From an uncultured Oscillospiraceae bacterium (GTDB taxonomy: Bacteria > Bacillota > Clostridia > Oscillospirales > Oscillospiraceae), in assembly GCA_900769835.1 (NCBI GenBank), contig CAAGIE010000024.1, positions 1 to 6,843 on the forward strand: a stretch of 6,843 nucleotides of DNA, in the 5' to 3' direction. The stretch's first letter is position 1, and each line of letters starts with the position of its first letter. The position numbers and the translations under genes are program-made. The notes under the pieces were generated by a model, which saw only the letters and a program-made list of their open reading frames with translations, did no database searches and was not told the origin of the DNA. This document shows positions 1 to 6,464 of this stretch, in pieces.

Positions 1-527
1 AGTTCTGCCTTTTCCTCGTCCAGGCCCGCTACATCCTGGAAGGTAACTTTCTTACCGCCGGGAAGACCGTGCATCGCCCGCGCCTTGCCGAAATTCTCCA
101 TAGGATTGCGGCTGCCGGCTCTGCCCACCAAAATCACCCACAGAAGCAGAATCGCAAGACCCGCCAGGATGATGGGGAAAATAAAATCATAGGGGGACAA
201 CGCCTTTTTGTCTGTAATGTTGTAGTCCTCCACCTTACAGTCCTTGCCCTGGGCAGTCATGATCTGCAGCGCCTGCTGCTTGAATTCCTCAGGGGCGCCC
301 AGCGTCACGGTCAGTTCCCGCTTGCCGGAGTAAGGCTTGTGCAGTTCCATATACAAGGTGTCGTCGTTGAGTTCAAACTTTTTGACCCTGCCCATTTCCA
401 GCAGATTGATCACCTGGGAGAGGCTCAGGTCGTCCTTCTTAGTAGAAAACAGACCCAGCATCCAGGAGATCGTCAATGCCAAAATGACGATATACAGGAT
501 CAGGATAATCGGTTTACGCTTTTTCAA
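1..527 (-). CDS. ftsH: FtsH ATP-dependent zinc metalloprotease, N-terminal part (cut by window edge)
   Basis: Membrane-anchored AAA+ protease that unfolds and degrades misfolded membrane proteins and selected cytoplasmic regulators. Only the first 175 codons are present; the ATPase and HExxH protease domains lie beyond the left edge. Visible parts are a short basic start (LKKRKP), TM1 at about residues 6-26, a small extracytoplasmic domain (about 30-110), TM2 at about 113-135 (FIFPIILAGLAILLLW), then the family landmark NPMENFGKARA (141-151) and VTFQDVAGLDEEKAE (161-175), which opens the AAA domain. The start is the TTG at 527-525: it has TAAGGAG 8 nt upstream, and the first in-frame ATG is at codon 23, inside TM1. 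It follows hpt by 12 bp and is probably co-transcribed with it. The tilS-hpt-ftsH order is classic for Firmicutes. The identification is firm; the downstream part is unseen. Confidence 0.96.
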   Translation of the reverse strand, partial: MKKRKPIILILYIVILALTISWMLGLFSTKKDDLSLSQVINLLEMGRVKKFELNDDTLYMELHKPYSGKRELTVTLGAPEEFKQQALQIMTAQGKDCKVEDYNITDKKALSPYDFIFPIILAGLAILLLWVILVGRAGSRNPMENFGKARAMHGLPGGKKVTFQDVAGLDEEKAE

Positions 528-535
528 ATTGGGTT

Positions 536-542
536 CTCCTTA
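536..542 (-). promoter_or_regulatory. Shine-Dalgarno site for the TTG start of ftsH, containing the hpt stop
   Basis: TAAGGAG on the minus strand contains the hpt TAA stop in its first three bases and lies 8 nt before the TTG at 527. It is the main evidence for a non-ATG start of ftsH. Confidence 0.8.
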
Positions 543-1079
543 TTTTTGATAGGTTTCCGGCTTCAGCACGCCCACGTAGGGCAGGTTGCGATAATGCTCA
601 TTATAGTCGAGGCCGTAACCCACCACAAACTCGTTGGGGATCACAAAGCCGGTATAGTCAGGCTTGACAGTAACACCGGGGCGACGACGTTCAGGCTTGT
701 CCAGCAAAGTGCAGATCTTCAGAGAAGCAGGCTTCTTCGTCAGCAGGTGCTGGTATGTAAACTCAAGAGAATTGCCGGTATCGAAAATATCCTCCAGGAT
801 CACCACATGGCGACCCTCCAGGTTCGCAGATACATCTCTCACCAGCTTCATGCCGCAGGAATTGCTGCCGGCATAAGAGGAGATCCACATAAAGTCGATC
901 TGGCTGGGGAAATTCATCTCCTTCATCATATCCGCAAAGAACACCACGACGCCCTTCAGGACACCCACGAACACCGGGTCCTTATCGGCATACTCCGCCT
1001 TGATCTGCGCTGCCAGTTCCTTTACTTTTGCGCGAATTTGCTCTTGGGTAAGCAGGACATAAGCAATATTGTTCTCCAT
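540..1079 (-). CDS. hpt: Hypoxanthine phosphoribosyltransferase
   Basis: Cytoplasmic purine-salvage enzyme that transfers the phosphoribosyl group of PRPP to hypoxanthine (often also guanine), giving IMP or GMP and pyrophosphate. The protein is 179 aa, the usual length. Visible motifs are the pyrophosphate-binding LKG at 41-43, the flexible-loop SSY at 67-69, the PRPP-binding signature VVILEDIFDTGNSL at 92-105 with acidic E96-D97 and D100, the purine-contacting segment KPDYTGFVIPN (139-149), and the C-terminal VGYGLDYNEHYRNLPYVGVL region. The flexible loop reads SSYAGSNSCG, a little different from the common SSYG form, but nothing catalytic is obviously missing. The ATG start has AGAGAGG 8 nt upstream. 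The gene starts 5 bp after tilS stops and its own TAA lies inside the ftsH ribosome-binding site, so it is almost certainly an operon gene. Base preference is inferred from the family. Confidence 0.97.
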   Translation of the reverse strand: MENNIAYVLLTQEQIRAKVKELAAQIKAEYADKDPVFVGVLKGVVVFFADMMKEMNFPSQIDFMWISSYAGSNSCGMKLVRDVSANLEGRHVVILEDIFDTGNSLEFTYQHLLTKKPASLKICTLLDKPERRRPGVTVKPDYTGFVIPNEFVVGYGLDYNEHYRNLPYVGVLKPETYQK

Positions 1080-1084
1080 TTTCT

Positions 1085-2347
1085 CTACCTCTCTGTAACC
1101 GTTTTTTCAATATAGATCTGTATACCGGAAGAAAGCCGATCCTGATGGACACCGATGCCGCCCACACCCACAATGCCCGCATCGTCTGCCAGCACGGGGA
1201 CGAACGGCCGTTGTGTCCGGGGGATCTTCCGGTCAATATACAATTTTTTCAGCGCCTTGGTGCCGCCGGGCAGGCGGATCTCGTCGCCCTCCTGACGGGG
1301 GCGCACCCAAAGCGTTCCTTGGGGGCAGACCGTAAAGGTATCCGGCTCTGCCACTGTGTTTTCTGCGGGGGTGCAGGTGATCCGCAGACCCCATTGGGGT
1401 AATTGCGTTACACCGGGGCAATTGAGCCGCACCGGCTCCGGCGGAGTTTCCTCATTCACCTTTTCCAGGCGGTGATAATTGCGGCAAATGGTGACCTCTC
1501 CCGGAAATTGCGCCCGGGCAGAGGGATTGCCGGAAAACACCAATTCCTCCAGAAGAAGGGTGTGTCTGCGCTCCGGTTCTTTCACGCCGCAGTCTTTCAA
1601 AAATTGACGCAAGTGGCGATGGCGCAAGCCCTGGGGCATTTGCCGCAGAGTCTCCACATCGGGCAACTCTCCTGCCACCTCAAGCGCCTCCGCATCAATC
1701 CTCAATTCCATTGCCATAGCAGAAAGATTTTCCGCCAGGCGGGGATTTTCCTCTTTCAAAAGGGGCATCACACCGTGGCGCAGGCGATTGCGAAGAAAAT
1801 CGTCGCTCTCGTTGGAACTGTCCTCCACCCAGGAAATATGGTGCTCCCGCAAAAATGCCAGCACCTCCTGACGGGTAACCGTCAGCATCGGGCGGATCAC
1901 ATTTCCACGGGTCGGCGCAATGGCACCCAAGCCCTGCAACCCCGTTCCCCGCACCAGATGCATCAGCACCGTTTCTGCGTTGTCGTCTGCGGTATGGGCG
2001 GTGGCGATCTTTCCGGAAAGGGACTGCAAAAAGCCGTAACGAGCATCTCTTGCCGCCGCCTCCAGACCCTTCGGGCCGGTGACCACAGCGGCAGTGCCTA
2101 CCTGCAGAGGGATGTCGTGAAATTCACAGAATGCCCGCACAAAGGCCTCATCCCGATCCGACTCTGCGCCCCGCAACTGATGGTTGAAATGGGCCGCCTG
2201 CACGGTGATCTGCAGTTTTTCCTGCAGCAGATACATTGCCCACAAAAGTGCCATGGAATCTGCACCGCCGGACACGGCGCAAATCACAGTATCCCCGGGA
2301 TGCAGCATTTCATAACGGGCCGCCAGACGGGCGACCTTATTCAACAT
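1085..2347 (-). CDS. tilS: tRNA(Ile)-lysidine synthetase
   Basis: N-type ATP pyrophosphatase that adenylates C34 of the CAU-anticodon tRNA-Ile and replaces the AMP with lysine. This makes the tRNA read AUA instead of AUG, and the gene is normally essential. I take the ATG at 2347, giving 420 aa, because GGGAG lies 7 nt upstream; a TTG at 2368, which would add seven residues, has no such site. The P-loop is SGGADS at 26-31, followed by HFNHQLRG (53-60), the HTADDNAETVLMHLVRGTGLQGL block (about 118-140) and RPML (152-155). The C-terminal tRNA-recognition domain carries RPRQEGDEIRLPGG and KKLYIDRKIPR (about 349-377), typical of the TilS C-terminal family. Length lies within the family range. The start overlaps the last 11 bp of dnaB, and the stop TAG abuts the hpt ribosome-binding site. 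The reading frame is intact throughout. Confidence 0.96.
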   Translation of the reverse strand: MLNKVARLAARYEMLHPGDTVICAVSGGADSMALLWAMYLLQEKLQITVQAAHFNHQLRGAESDRDEAFVRAFCEFHDIPLQVGTAAVVTGPKGLEAAARDARYGFLQSLSGKIATAHTADDNAETVLMHLVRGTGLQGLGAIAPTRGNVIRPMLTVTRQEVLAFLREHHISWVEDSSNESDDFLRNRLRHGVMPLLKEENPRLAENLSAMAMELRIDAEALEVAGELPDVETLRQMPQGLRHRHLRQFLKDCGVKEPERRHTLLLEELVFSGNPSARAQFPGEVTICRNYHRLEKVNEETPPEPVRLNCPGVTQLPQWGLRITCTPAENTVAEPDTFTVCPQGTLWVRPRQEGDEIRLPGGTKALKKLYIDRKIPRTQRPFVPVLADDAGIVGVGGIGVHQDRLSSGIQIYIEKTVTER

Positions 2348-3674
2348 GCTTCCACTCCCGATCGGCAAAGGTTTGATATTGGGGGATCCACTGCAGTTTT
2401 ACCGTGCCGGTCTCGCCGTGGCGGTTCTTCTGCACGATACACTCCGCAATACCCTTTTCCTCAGAGTCATCCGGATGATAATAGTCATCACGGTACAGGA
2501 ACATAACTTCGTCTGCGTCCTGCTCGATAGCGCCGGACTCACGGAGATCCGCCAGCATAGGCCGCTTATCGGGTCTGCCTTCCGGACCACGGGACAACTG
2601 GGACAGACACACCACGGGAACATTGAGTTCCTTTGCCATGATCTTCAGAGAACGGGAAATTTCACTGACCACGTTCACACGGCTGTCGCCGCCCTTGCCG
2701 TAGCCGGAGCCGTTCATCAGCTGCAGGTAGTCCACCACCACCAGATTCAGGTTCTCCACCCGACGGCATTTTGCGTTCATCTCCGCCACGGTGATGGAGG
2801 GGTTATCGTCCACACGAATGTCGGTCTCGCTGAGAGCCACCGCCGCCATAGACAGACGGCTCCACTCATCGGCGGAAAGCTGGCCGGTGGCCATTTGCTT
2901 GCCGTCCACACAGCCCTCGATGGACAAAAGACGCATAGCCAACTGCTCTCTGGACATTTCCAAAGAGAACATCGCCACAGTGCCTTTATACTTCTTAGCT
3001 ACATTCAGCGCCAGATTCAGGGCAAAAGCAGTCTTACCCATAGCAGGACGGGCTGCCACCAGCACCAGGTCGGACTTATTCAGGCCGTTGATCTGACGGT
3101 CCAGATCCACCATGCCGGTGGAAAGACCGGGGATGCCGGTACCGGCTTCACTGAGTTCACGCAGGCGGTCAAAGACCTTGTGCATGGTCACGCCGATATG
3201 CTCCAGAGAGTCGCCCCGCTCGCCCTTACGCAGAGCGTAGATCTTCTTTTCTGCGCTTTCCAGGATCTCCGCAGGGGTACCCACCTGCTCATAGACCATC
3301 TGGGTGATATCGTTGGAGGCATCGCCCAGACCACGGAGCATCGCCTTGTCCCGCACGATGTTGGCATAACGCACCACATTGGCGGCAGTGGGGGTGATCT
3401 CCATAAGTTGGCGGATGTAGTCACGGGAATTATCGTGGAACACGCCCATCTCCCGCATCTTTTCCAGTACTGTAACCGGGTCGATGCTCTGGGAGAAATT
3501 AAACATAGTATAGACGGCTTCGTAGATCTCCTGATTCTGCTTGAGGTAGAAATCCTCGGGGCGCAGAATGCCGATGATCTCATCCACACAACGACTGTCG
3601 ATGAGGATGGCGCCCAACACCGCCTGCTCTGCTTCCAGAGAATGCGGCTGCTGTCTTGTCAGCAATTCTTCCAT
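2337..3674 (-). CDS. dnaB: Replicative DNA helicase DnaB (DnaC in Bacillus nomenclature)
   Basis: Hexameric ring helicase that unwinds DNA at the replication fork and contacts DnaG primase through its N-terminal domain. The protein is 445 aa, the normal size, and has no intein. The N-terminal domain is at about 7-110 (SLEAEQAVLGAILID at 12-26), with a linker at about 111-180. The RecA-like domain contains the Walker A motif ARPAMGKTAF at 208-217, FSLEMS at 236-241, Walker B LVVVDYLQLM at 311-320, LSQLSRGPE at 357-365, DLRESGAIEQDADEVMFLYR at 376-395, and the arginine-finger region QKNRHGETG at 415-423. The ATG has AAAGGA 9 nt upstream. It lies 24 bp after rplI, the widest gap in the operon, and overlaps tilS by 11 bp. 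Position next to rplI is conserved in many Firmicutes. In Bacillus 'dnaB' names a different protein; this one is the helicase. Confidence 0.98.
   Translation of the reverse strand: MEELLTRQQPHSLEAEQAVLGAILIDSRCVDEIIGILRPEDFYLKQNQEIYEAVYTMFNFSQSIDPVTVLEKMREMGVFHDNSRDYIRQLMEITPTAANVVRYANIVRDKAMLRGLGDASNDITQMVYEQVGTPAEILESAEKKIYALRKGERGDSLEHIGVTMHKVFDRLRELSEAGTGIPGLSTGMVDLDRQINGLNKSDLVLVAARPAMGKTAFALNLALNVAKKYKGTVAMFSLEMSREQLAMRLLSIEGCVDGKQMATGQLSADEWSRLSMAAVALSETDIRVDDNPSITVAEMNAKCRRVENLNLVVVDYLQLMNGSGYGKGGDSRVNVVSEISRSLKIMAKELNVPVVCLSQLSRGPEGRPDKRPMLADLRESGAIEQDADEVMFLYRDDYYHPDDSEEKGIAECIVQKNRHGETGTVKLQWIPQYQTFADREWKHVE
2355..2359 (-). promoter_or_regulatory. Shine-Dalgarno site that fixes the tilS start, inside dnaB
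   Basis: GGGAG on the minus strand lies 7 nt before the tilS ATG at 2347 and within the last codons of dnaB. It favours the ATG over the upstream TTG at 2368. Initiation would occur while ribosomes finish dnaB, which suits coupling. Confidence 0.75.
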
Positions 3675-3698
3675 AACGGTTTATCCTTTCGGGTAAAA

Positions 3699-4145
3699 TT
3701 AGCCCTCGATGATCTTCACAGTCAGAGGTGCAGAGATCTCATAGCCCAGTTTGCACTGAACGGTGTAGGTGCCCACATTCTTGATGGGGTCGGAGATCAC
3801 GATCTTGCGCTTATCCAGAGCGATGCCGGTCTTTGCCTTCAGAGCGTCGCTGATTTCCTGATTGGTAACGGAGCCGAAGAGTTTGCCGTTGCCGCCGCCC
3901 TTAGCGGTAACTTCCAGGATCATCTCCCGCAGGCGCTTGGAGGTTTCCAGCGCTTCTGCCCGCTCCTTGGCGGCCTTCTCAGCGGCGGCCTTGTCGTTCA
4001 TACGCATGGTGTTGATATTATCGGCAGTTGCCTCCTGCGCCAGCTTGCGGGGCAGCATATAGTTTCTTGCGTAGCCGTCGGAAACCTCGATCATCTGGCC
4101 CTTCTTGCCCTTGCCTTTTACATCTTGCAACAAAATAACTTTCAT
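3699..4145 (-). CDS. rplI: 50S ribosomal protein L9 (bL9)
   Basis: Large-subunit protein that binds 23S rRNA near the L1 stalk and, in other bacteria, helps reading-frame maintenance. The protein is 148 aa, the expected size. The N-terminal rRNA-binding domain (1 to about 40) shows MKVILLQDVKGKGKKG and the hallmark GYARNYMLPRKLA at 24-36. A charged connecting helix rich in Ala, Lys and Glu (about 41-75) leads to the C-terminal domain, which begins GGGNGKLFGSVTNQEI (83-98). The ATG has TAAGGAG 7 nt upstream; the first three bases of that motif are the gdpP stop codon, so rplI translation is probably coupled to gdpP. dnaB follows after 24 bp. The gdpP-rplI-dnaB order is a standard Firmicutes cluster. 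Confidence 0.98.
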   Translation of the reverse strand: MKVILLQDVKGKGKKGQMIEVSDGYARNYMLPRKLAQEATADNINTMRMNDKAAAEKAAKERAEALETSKRLREMILEVTAKGGGNGKLFGSVTNQEISDALKAKTGIALDKRKIVISDPIKNVGTYTVQCKLGYEISAPLTVKIIEG

Positions 4146-4156
4146 GGTTTTACTCC

Positions 4157-6148
4157 TTAATTTTCATAGAATCGGTCGATGGACTCCACCAGTCGATCCA
4201 GCGCCTCGGACACAGTGCAGTTCGGTAGCTGTGCGCCTGCGGTGGCAGTGTTACCGCCGCCGCCCAAAGGCTCCAGGATCATTTGCACATTGGCTTCGCC
4301 GATGGAACGGGCGGAAATGATCACCCGGTCATTGTCGGGATACAACACAAAGGATGCGGTGATGCCGGAGATGTTCAGCATCTCGTCTGCCGCCTGAGCG
4401 GCCAGCGCCCGGGTAGTGGGGGTCTTCAGCGCCGCCACTGCCAGTTCTTCCCGATACAGTCGCACTGCCTTGAGGATCTGGTACTTGCTCATTGTGTCCT
4501 GATAGTCGTTCTGGAAAAGTTTCTTCACTTCCACCGTATCCACACCCAGTTGACGCAGATAAGCAGCGGCCTCGAAGGTACGCTCGCCGGTACGGACATT
4601 GAAACTCTTGGTATCCAGGAAGATACCTGCCATCAGGCTCTTTGCCTCGATAGGCAGCACATCCTTTTTCTCCAGCGCATACTCAATGATCTCGGTGACC
4701 AGTTCGGATGCGGAGGATGCGTAGGGCTCGTGGAGGTTCACCACCACGGGCTTAATGTAGTCTGCGGCGCGGCGGTGATGATCCACCACGCAGATCTTGG
4801 GAATAGCCTCCAGGAGGTGTCTGCACTCCACCTGATCGGGACGGTTGGTATCCACCACGATCAGGGTGCTGCGGGTATCGCACAGAAGCAGTGCATCCTG
4901 ACCGGAGATAAATGCGTTTTTATACTCAGGCACCTGACGGATCTCATCGATCAGCCGGCTTGCCACGTTGTTTTCTTCGTCCAGCACGATGTAGGCGTCT
5001 TTGCCCTTCTTGCGGCAAAGACTGCGGATGCCCACTGCGGCGCCCACTGCATCCAGGTCCGCATTTCTGTGACCCATAATAAACACCTTGCTGCTGCCGC
5101 CGATCAGTTCCATCATGGAGTTGGCGGTGACACGGGAACGGACCTTACTGCGGTGGTCAGCCTCTTTGGTTCTGCCGCCGTAGAAGTCGAAATTCACACG
5201 ATCCTTGATAACCGCCTGGTCACCGCCACGGCTCAGGGCCATTTCGATGGACAATGCGGCAAATTCATAACTCTCTTCAAAGGTCTCGCCATCCACACCC
5301 AGACCAAAGGAAATGGATGCCGCAAGGCCGGAGGGGTTGGTGATCTCGTGGATGTCCTCTAGCAGGGAGAACTTATCCTCCACCGCCCGCTTCAGATCCC
5401 GCTTCTCGAAGATCAGCAAAAAGCGGTTCTTTTCCAGACGACGCAAAAGGCCGTGGTAGCCCTCCGTCCAGGAGGTGATGGCGTCGTTGATCTTTGCGTT
5501 CATCGCAGAGATCGCGCCCTCGGACAGGTTCTTGGTCAGTTCCTCATAGTTATCCACCAGAATGATGGATACCACGGGGCGGGAACGGATATACTCATCG
5601 CGGATCTGGTACATCTCCGTCAGGTCGGTGAGGTACACGATGCCCAGCATGGTCTGCCGGGAGTCCTCCGCCTGAAGCATAGAGCCGTAGATGCGGTAAC
5701 GACGGCCTGCCAGAGACACATCGTGGGGATACTCGTGGTTACCGGAGAGAAGCCAGTCGGTAGAGAAACCGGGCAGGACCTCCTCCACATTGAACTCCCG
5801 CATAGCATCCTGGAAGCCGATCTTGTGGATGAAATTCTGGTTAGCGTACACAATGCCGCCGTCTGCCAGACGGATCACCAGCATTGCAAAGGGATCGCCG
5901 GGCTGACCTACGTCCGGCTGATACTCCACCACGCGGCGCAAAAAGTCCTCGATCCTGGCTCTGCGCTTAGAGCGGGACATCAGGTACAGGATCAGGAACA
6001 ATACCGTCACCAGCAGCTCCACCACCGCCAGAATATACACCGGCAGCGTGCTCCATTTCCACACGATAGCCAGTGCGCCAAAAGCAAACAGGAATATGAA
6101 AAACACGCCCGCGCCGGGGTTCAACAGTCGACTTAATCTCTTCTTCAT
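4157..6148 (-). CDS. gdpP: Cyclic-di-AMP phosphodiesterase GdpP (YybT family, DHH/DHHA1)
   Basis: Membrane-bound phosphodiesterase of the GdpP family, which hydrolyses c-di-AMP to pApA and so affects potassium/osmotic balance, cell-wall stress and beta-lactam tolerance. With the start at 6148 it has 663 aa, close to the usual size. It shows two TM helices (about 13-31 and 36-56), a PAS-like sensor region (about 75-180) and a degenerate GGDEF domain (about 190-320) in which LEKNRFLLIF (238-247) replaces GGDEF. The DHH domain has the metal-site motif GHRNADLD (359-366; H360, D364, D366), VVDT (D433), VVDHHRR (D456-H457-H458) and LDTKSF (D512). A DHHA1 domain ends in LGGGGNTATAGAQL (628-641). 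Family members usually have His after the four glycines; here it is Asn. The ATG at 6148 is preceded by GAGGAGG with a 7-nt spacer. An in-frame ATG at 6184 lies about 5 nt from the predicted transcript start and lacks a ribosome site. First gene of the operon. Confidence 0.95.
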   Translation of the reverse strand: MKKRLSRLLNPGAGVFFIFLFAFGALAIVWKWSTLPVYILAVVELLVTVLFLILYLMSRSKRRARIEDFLRRVVEYQPDVGQPGDPFAMLVIRLADGGIVYANQNFIHKIGFQDAMREFNVEEVLPGFSTDWLLSGNHEYPHDVSLAGRRYRIYGSMLQAEDSRQTMLGIVYLTDLTEMYQIRDEYIRSRPVVSIILVDNYEELTKNLSEGAISAMNAKINDAITSWTEGYHGLLRRLEKNRFLLIFEKRDLKRAVEDKFSLLEDIHEITNPSGLAASISFGLGVDGETFEESYEFAALSIEMALSRGGDQAVIKDRVNFDFYGGRTKEADHRSKVRSRVTANSMMELIGGSSKVFIMGHRNADLDAVGAAVGIRSLCRKKGKDAYIVLDEENNVASRLIDEIRQVPEYKNAFISGQDALLLCDTRSTLIVVDTNRPDQVECRHLLEAIPKICVVDHHRRAADYIKPVVVNLHEPYASSASELVTEIIEYALEKKDVLPIEAKSLMAGIFLDTKSFNVRTGERTFEAAAYLRQLGVDTVEVKKLFQNDYQDTMSKYQILKAVRLYREELAVAALKTPTTRALAAQAADEMLNISGITASFVLYPDNDRVIISARSIGEANVQMILEPLGGGGNTATAGAQLPNCTVSEALDRLVESIDRFYEN

Positions 6149-6155
6149 ACTAGCG

Positions 6156-6162
6156 CCTCCTC
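6156..6162 (-). promoter_or_regulatory. Shine-Dalgarno site that fixes the gdpP start
   Basis: GAGGAGG on the minus strand lies 7 nt before the ATG at 6148. The alternative in-frame ATG at 6184 has only AT-rich promoter sequence upstream. The site therefore supports a 663-aa protein rather than a 675-aa one. Confidence 0.85.
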
Positions 6163-6195
6163 GTAAAAGGATATACTTTCCCATAATTACATTTC

Positions 6196-6224
6196 ATTAT
6201 ACCAAATCCTCGCACCGTTGGCAA
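6196..6224 (-). promoter_or_regulatory. Sigma-A-type promoter of the gdpP operon
   Basis: Reading the minus strand, TTGCCA (6224-6219, five of six matches to TTGACA) is followed by exactly 17 bp and then a perfect TATAAT (6201-6196). The -10 is preceded by TGG, an extended -10 element. A transcript would begin near 6189-6190, leaving about 40 nt before the gdpP ATG at 6148. This is the strongest promoter match I found in the window. Confidence 0.8.
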
Positions 6225-6312
6225 CTGTCTTTTCATTTATTTCCAAAAAAGAGAGGATAATTTTGTCATCTTTTCGGGAAACTTTTTTGTATACTTTTCC
6301 CCCGCTGTGTGG

Positions 6313-6318
6313 TATACT
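6313..6318 (+). promoter_or_regulatory. Probable rnj promoter, extended -10 element
   Basis: TGGTATACT at 6310-6318 gives a good -10 (TATACT) with an extended TGG. The -35 is poor: the hexamer at 17-bp spacing is TATACT, and the nearest TTG-like hexamer (TTGTAT, 6287-6292) is 20 bp away. The start point would be near 6325. A second TATACT at 6290-6295, 23 bp upstream, is an alternative -10; its best -35 candidate, TTGTCA (6263-6268), has a 21-bp spacer. Confidence 0.55.
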
Positions 6319-6329
6319 AACGGAAGATG

Positions 6330-6358
6330 GCGCGGGGGCAAGTGTTGTGCATCCCGGC
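6330..6358 (+). promoter_or_regulatory. Predicted stem-loop at the 5' end of the rnj leader
   Basis: GCGCGGG (6330-6336) can pair with CCCGGC (6353-6358) with one bulged G. Inside this, GCA (6338-6340) pairs with TGC (6348-6350) around the loop AGTGTTG. If transcription starts near 6325, the stem begins within about five nucleotides of the 5' end. Pairing was worked out by eye; no folding energy was computed. Confidence 0.5.
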
Positions 6359-6378
6359 AAAAATGGTACTTAATTTGA

Positions 6379-6450
6379 AAAAGCAGGCGTTTTCGGGGGC
6401 TTTTCGGCTATGCAGAGTCGAAAAAGTGTCCGCGGCGGTTGCCTGCTTTT
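6379..6450 (+). promoter_or_regulatory. Long-range stem-loop in the rnj leader, possible attenuator
   Basis: AAAAGCAGGC (6379-6388) and GCCTGCTTTT (6441-6450) are a perfect 10-bp inverted repeat. Between them is a second imperfect hairpin: 6394-6406 pairs with 6419-6432, built on TTTTCG (6401-6406) and CGAAAA (6419-6424) with a 12-nt loop. The outer 3' arm ends in TTTT and is followed, after CTATGCG, by six T at 6458-6463, just before the ribosome-binding site. That resembles a terminator but the T tract is interrupted, so attenuation is only a possibility. It matches no riboswitch class I recognise. Confidence 0.55.
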
Positions 6451-6464
6451 CTATGCGTTTTTTG

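Larger units (their letters stand above)
1..6224 (-). other. Apparent six-gene operon gdpP-rplI-dnaB-tilS-hpt-ftsH
   Basis: Six genes run in one direction from the promoter at 6196-6224. Spacing in transcription order is 11 bp, 24 bp, an 11-bp overlap, 5 bp and 12 bp. No gap is large enough for an intrinsic terminator, and I see no GC-rich hairpin with a T tract in any of them. Each gene has a well-placed Shine-Dalgarno site, in four cases overlapping the end of the gene before it. Co-transcription is an inference from spacing; internal promoters inside coding sequence cannot be excluded. Confidence 0.8.

Noticed and set aside
600..628. TATAAT on the minus strand inside hpt with TTGTGG 17 bp upstream, a possible ftsH promoter
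   Set aside because: The hexamer comes from Tyr-Asn codons in the conserved DYNEHY motif, the -35 matches only three of six bases, and there is no extended -10.
982..1236. Out-of-frame minus-strand ORF across the tilS end and hpt start, hinting at a frameshift
   Set aside because: The tilS frame runs uninterrupted through the conserved C-terminal domain to its stop, and hpt has its own start and ribosome site; no frameshift is needed.
69..2506. Plus-strand open frames at 69-1115 and 1403-2506
   Set aside because: Both are in codon register with genes on the other strand (ftsH and hpt; tilS) and are low-quality translations with no recognisable domain.
2346..4160. A 604-codon open frame on the plus strand opposite dnaB and rplI
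   Set aside because: It is codon-aligned antisense to two firmly identified genes, resembles no protein family I know, and is explained by avoidance of TTA, CTA and TCA codons in the real genes.
6149..6190. A riboswitch or other regulator in the gdpP 5' untranslated region
   Set aside because: Only about 40 nt separate the predicted transcript start from the ATG, too short for known riboswitches, and I see no stable hairpin there.
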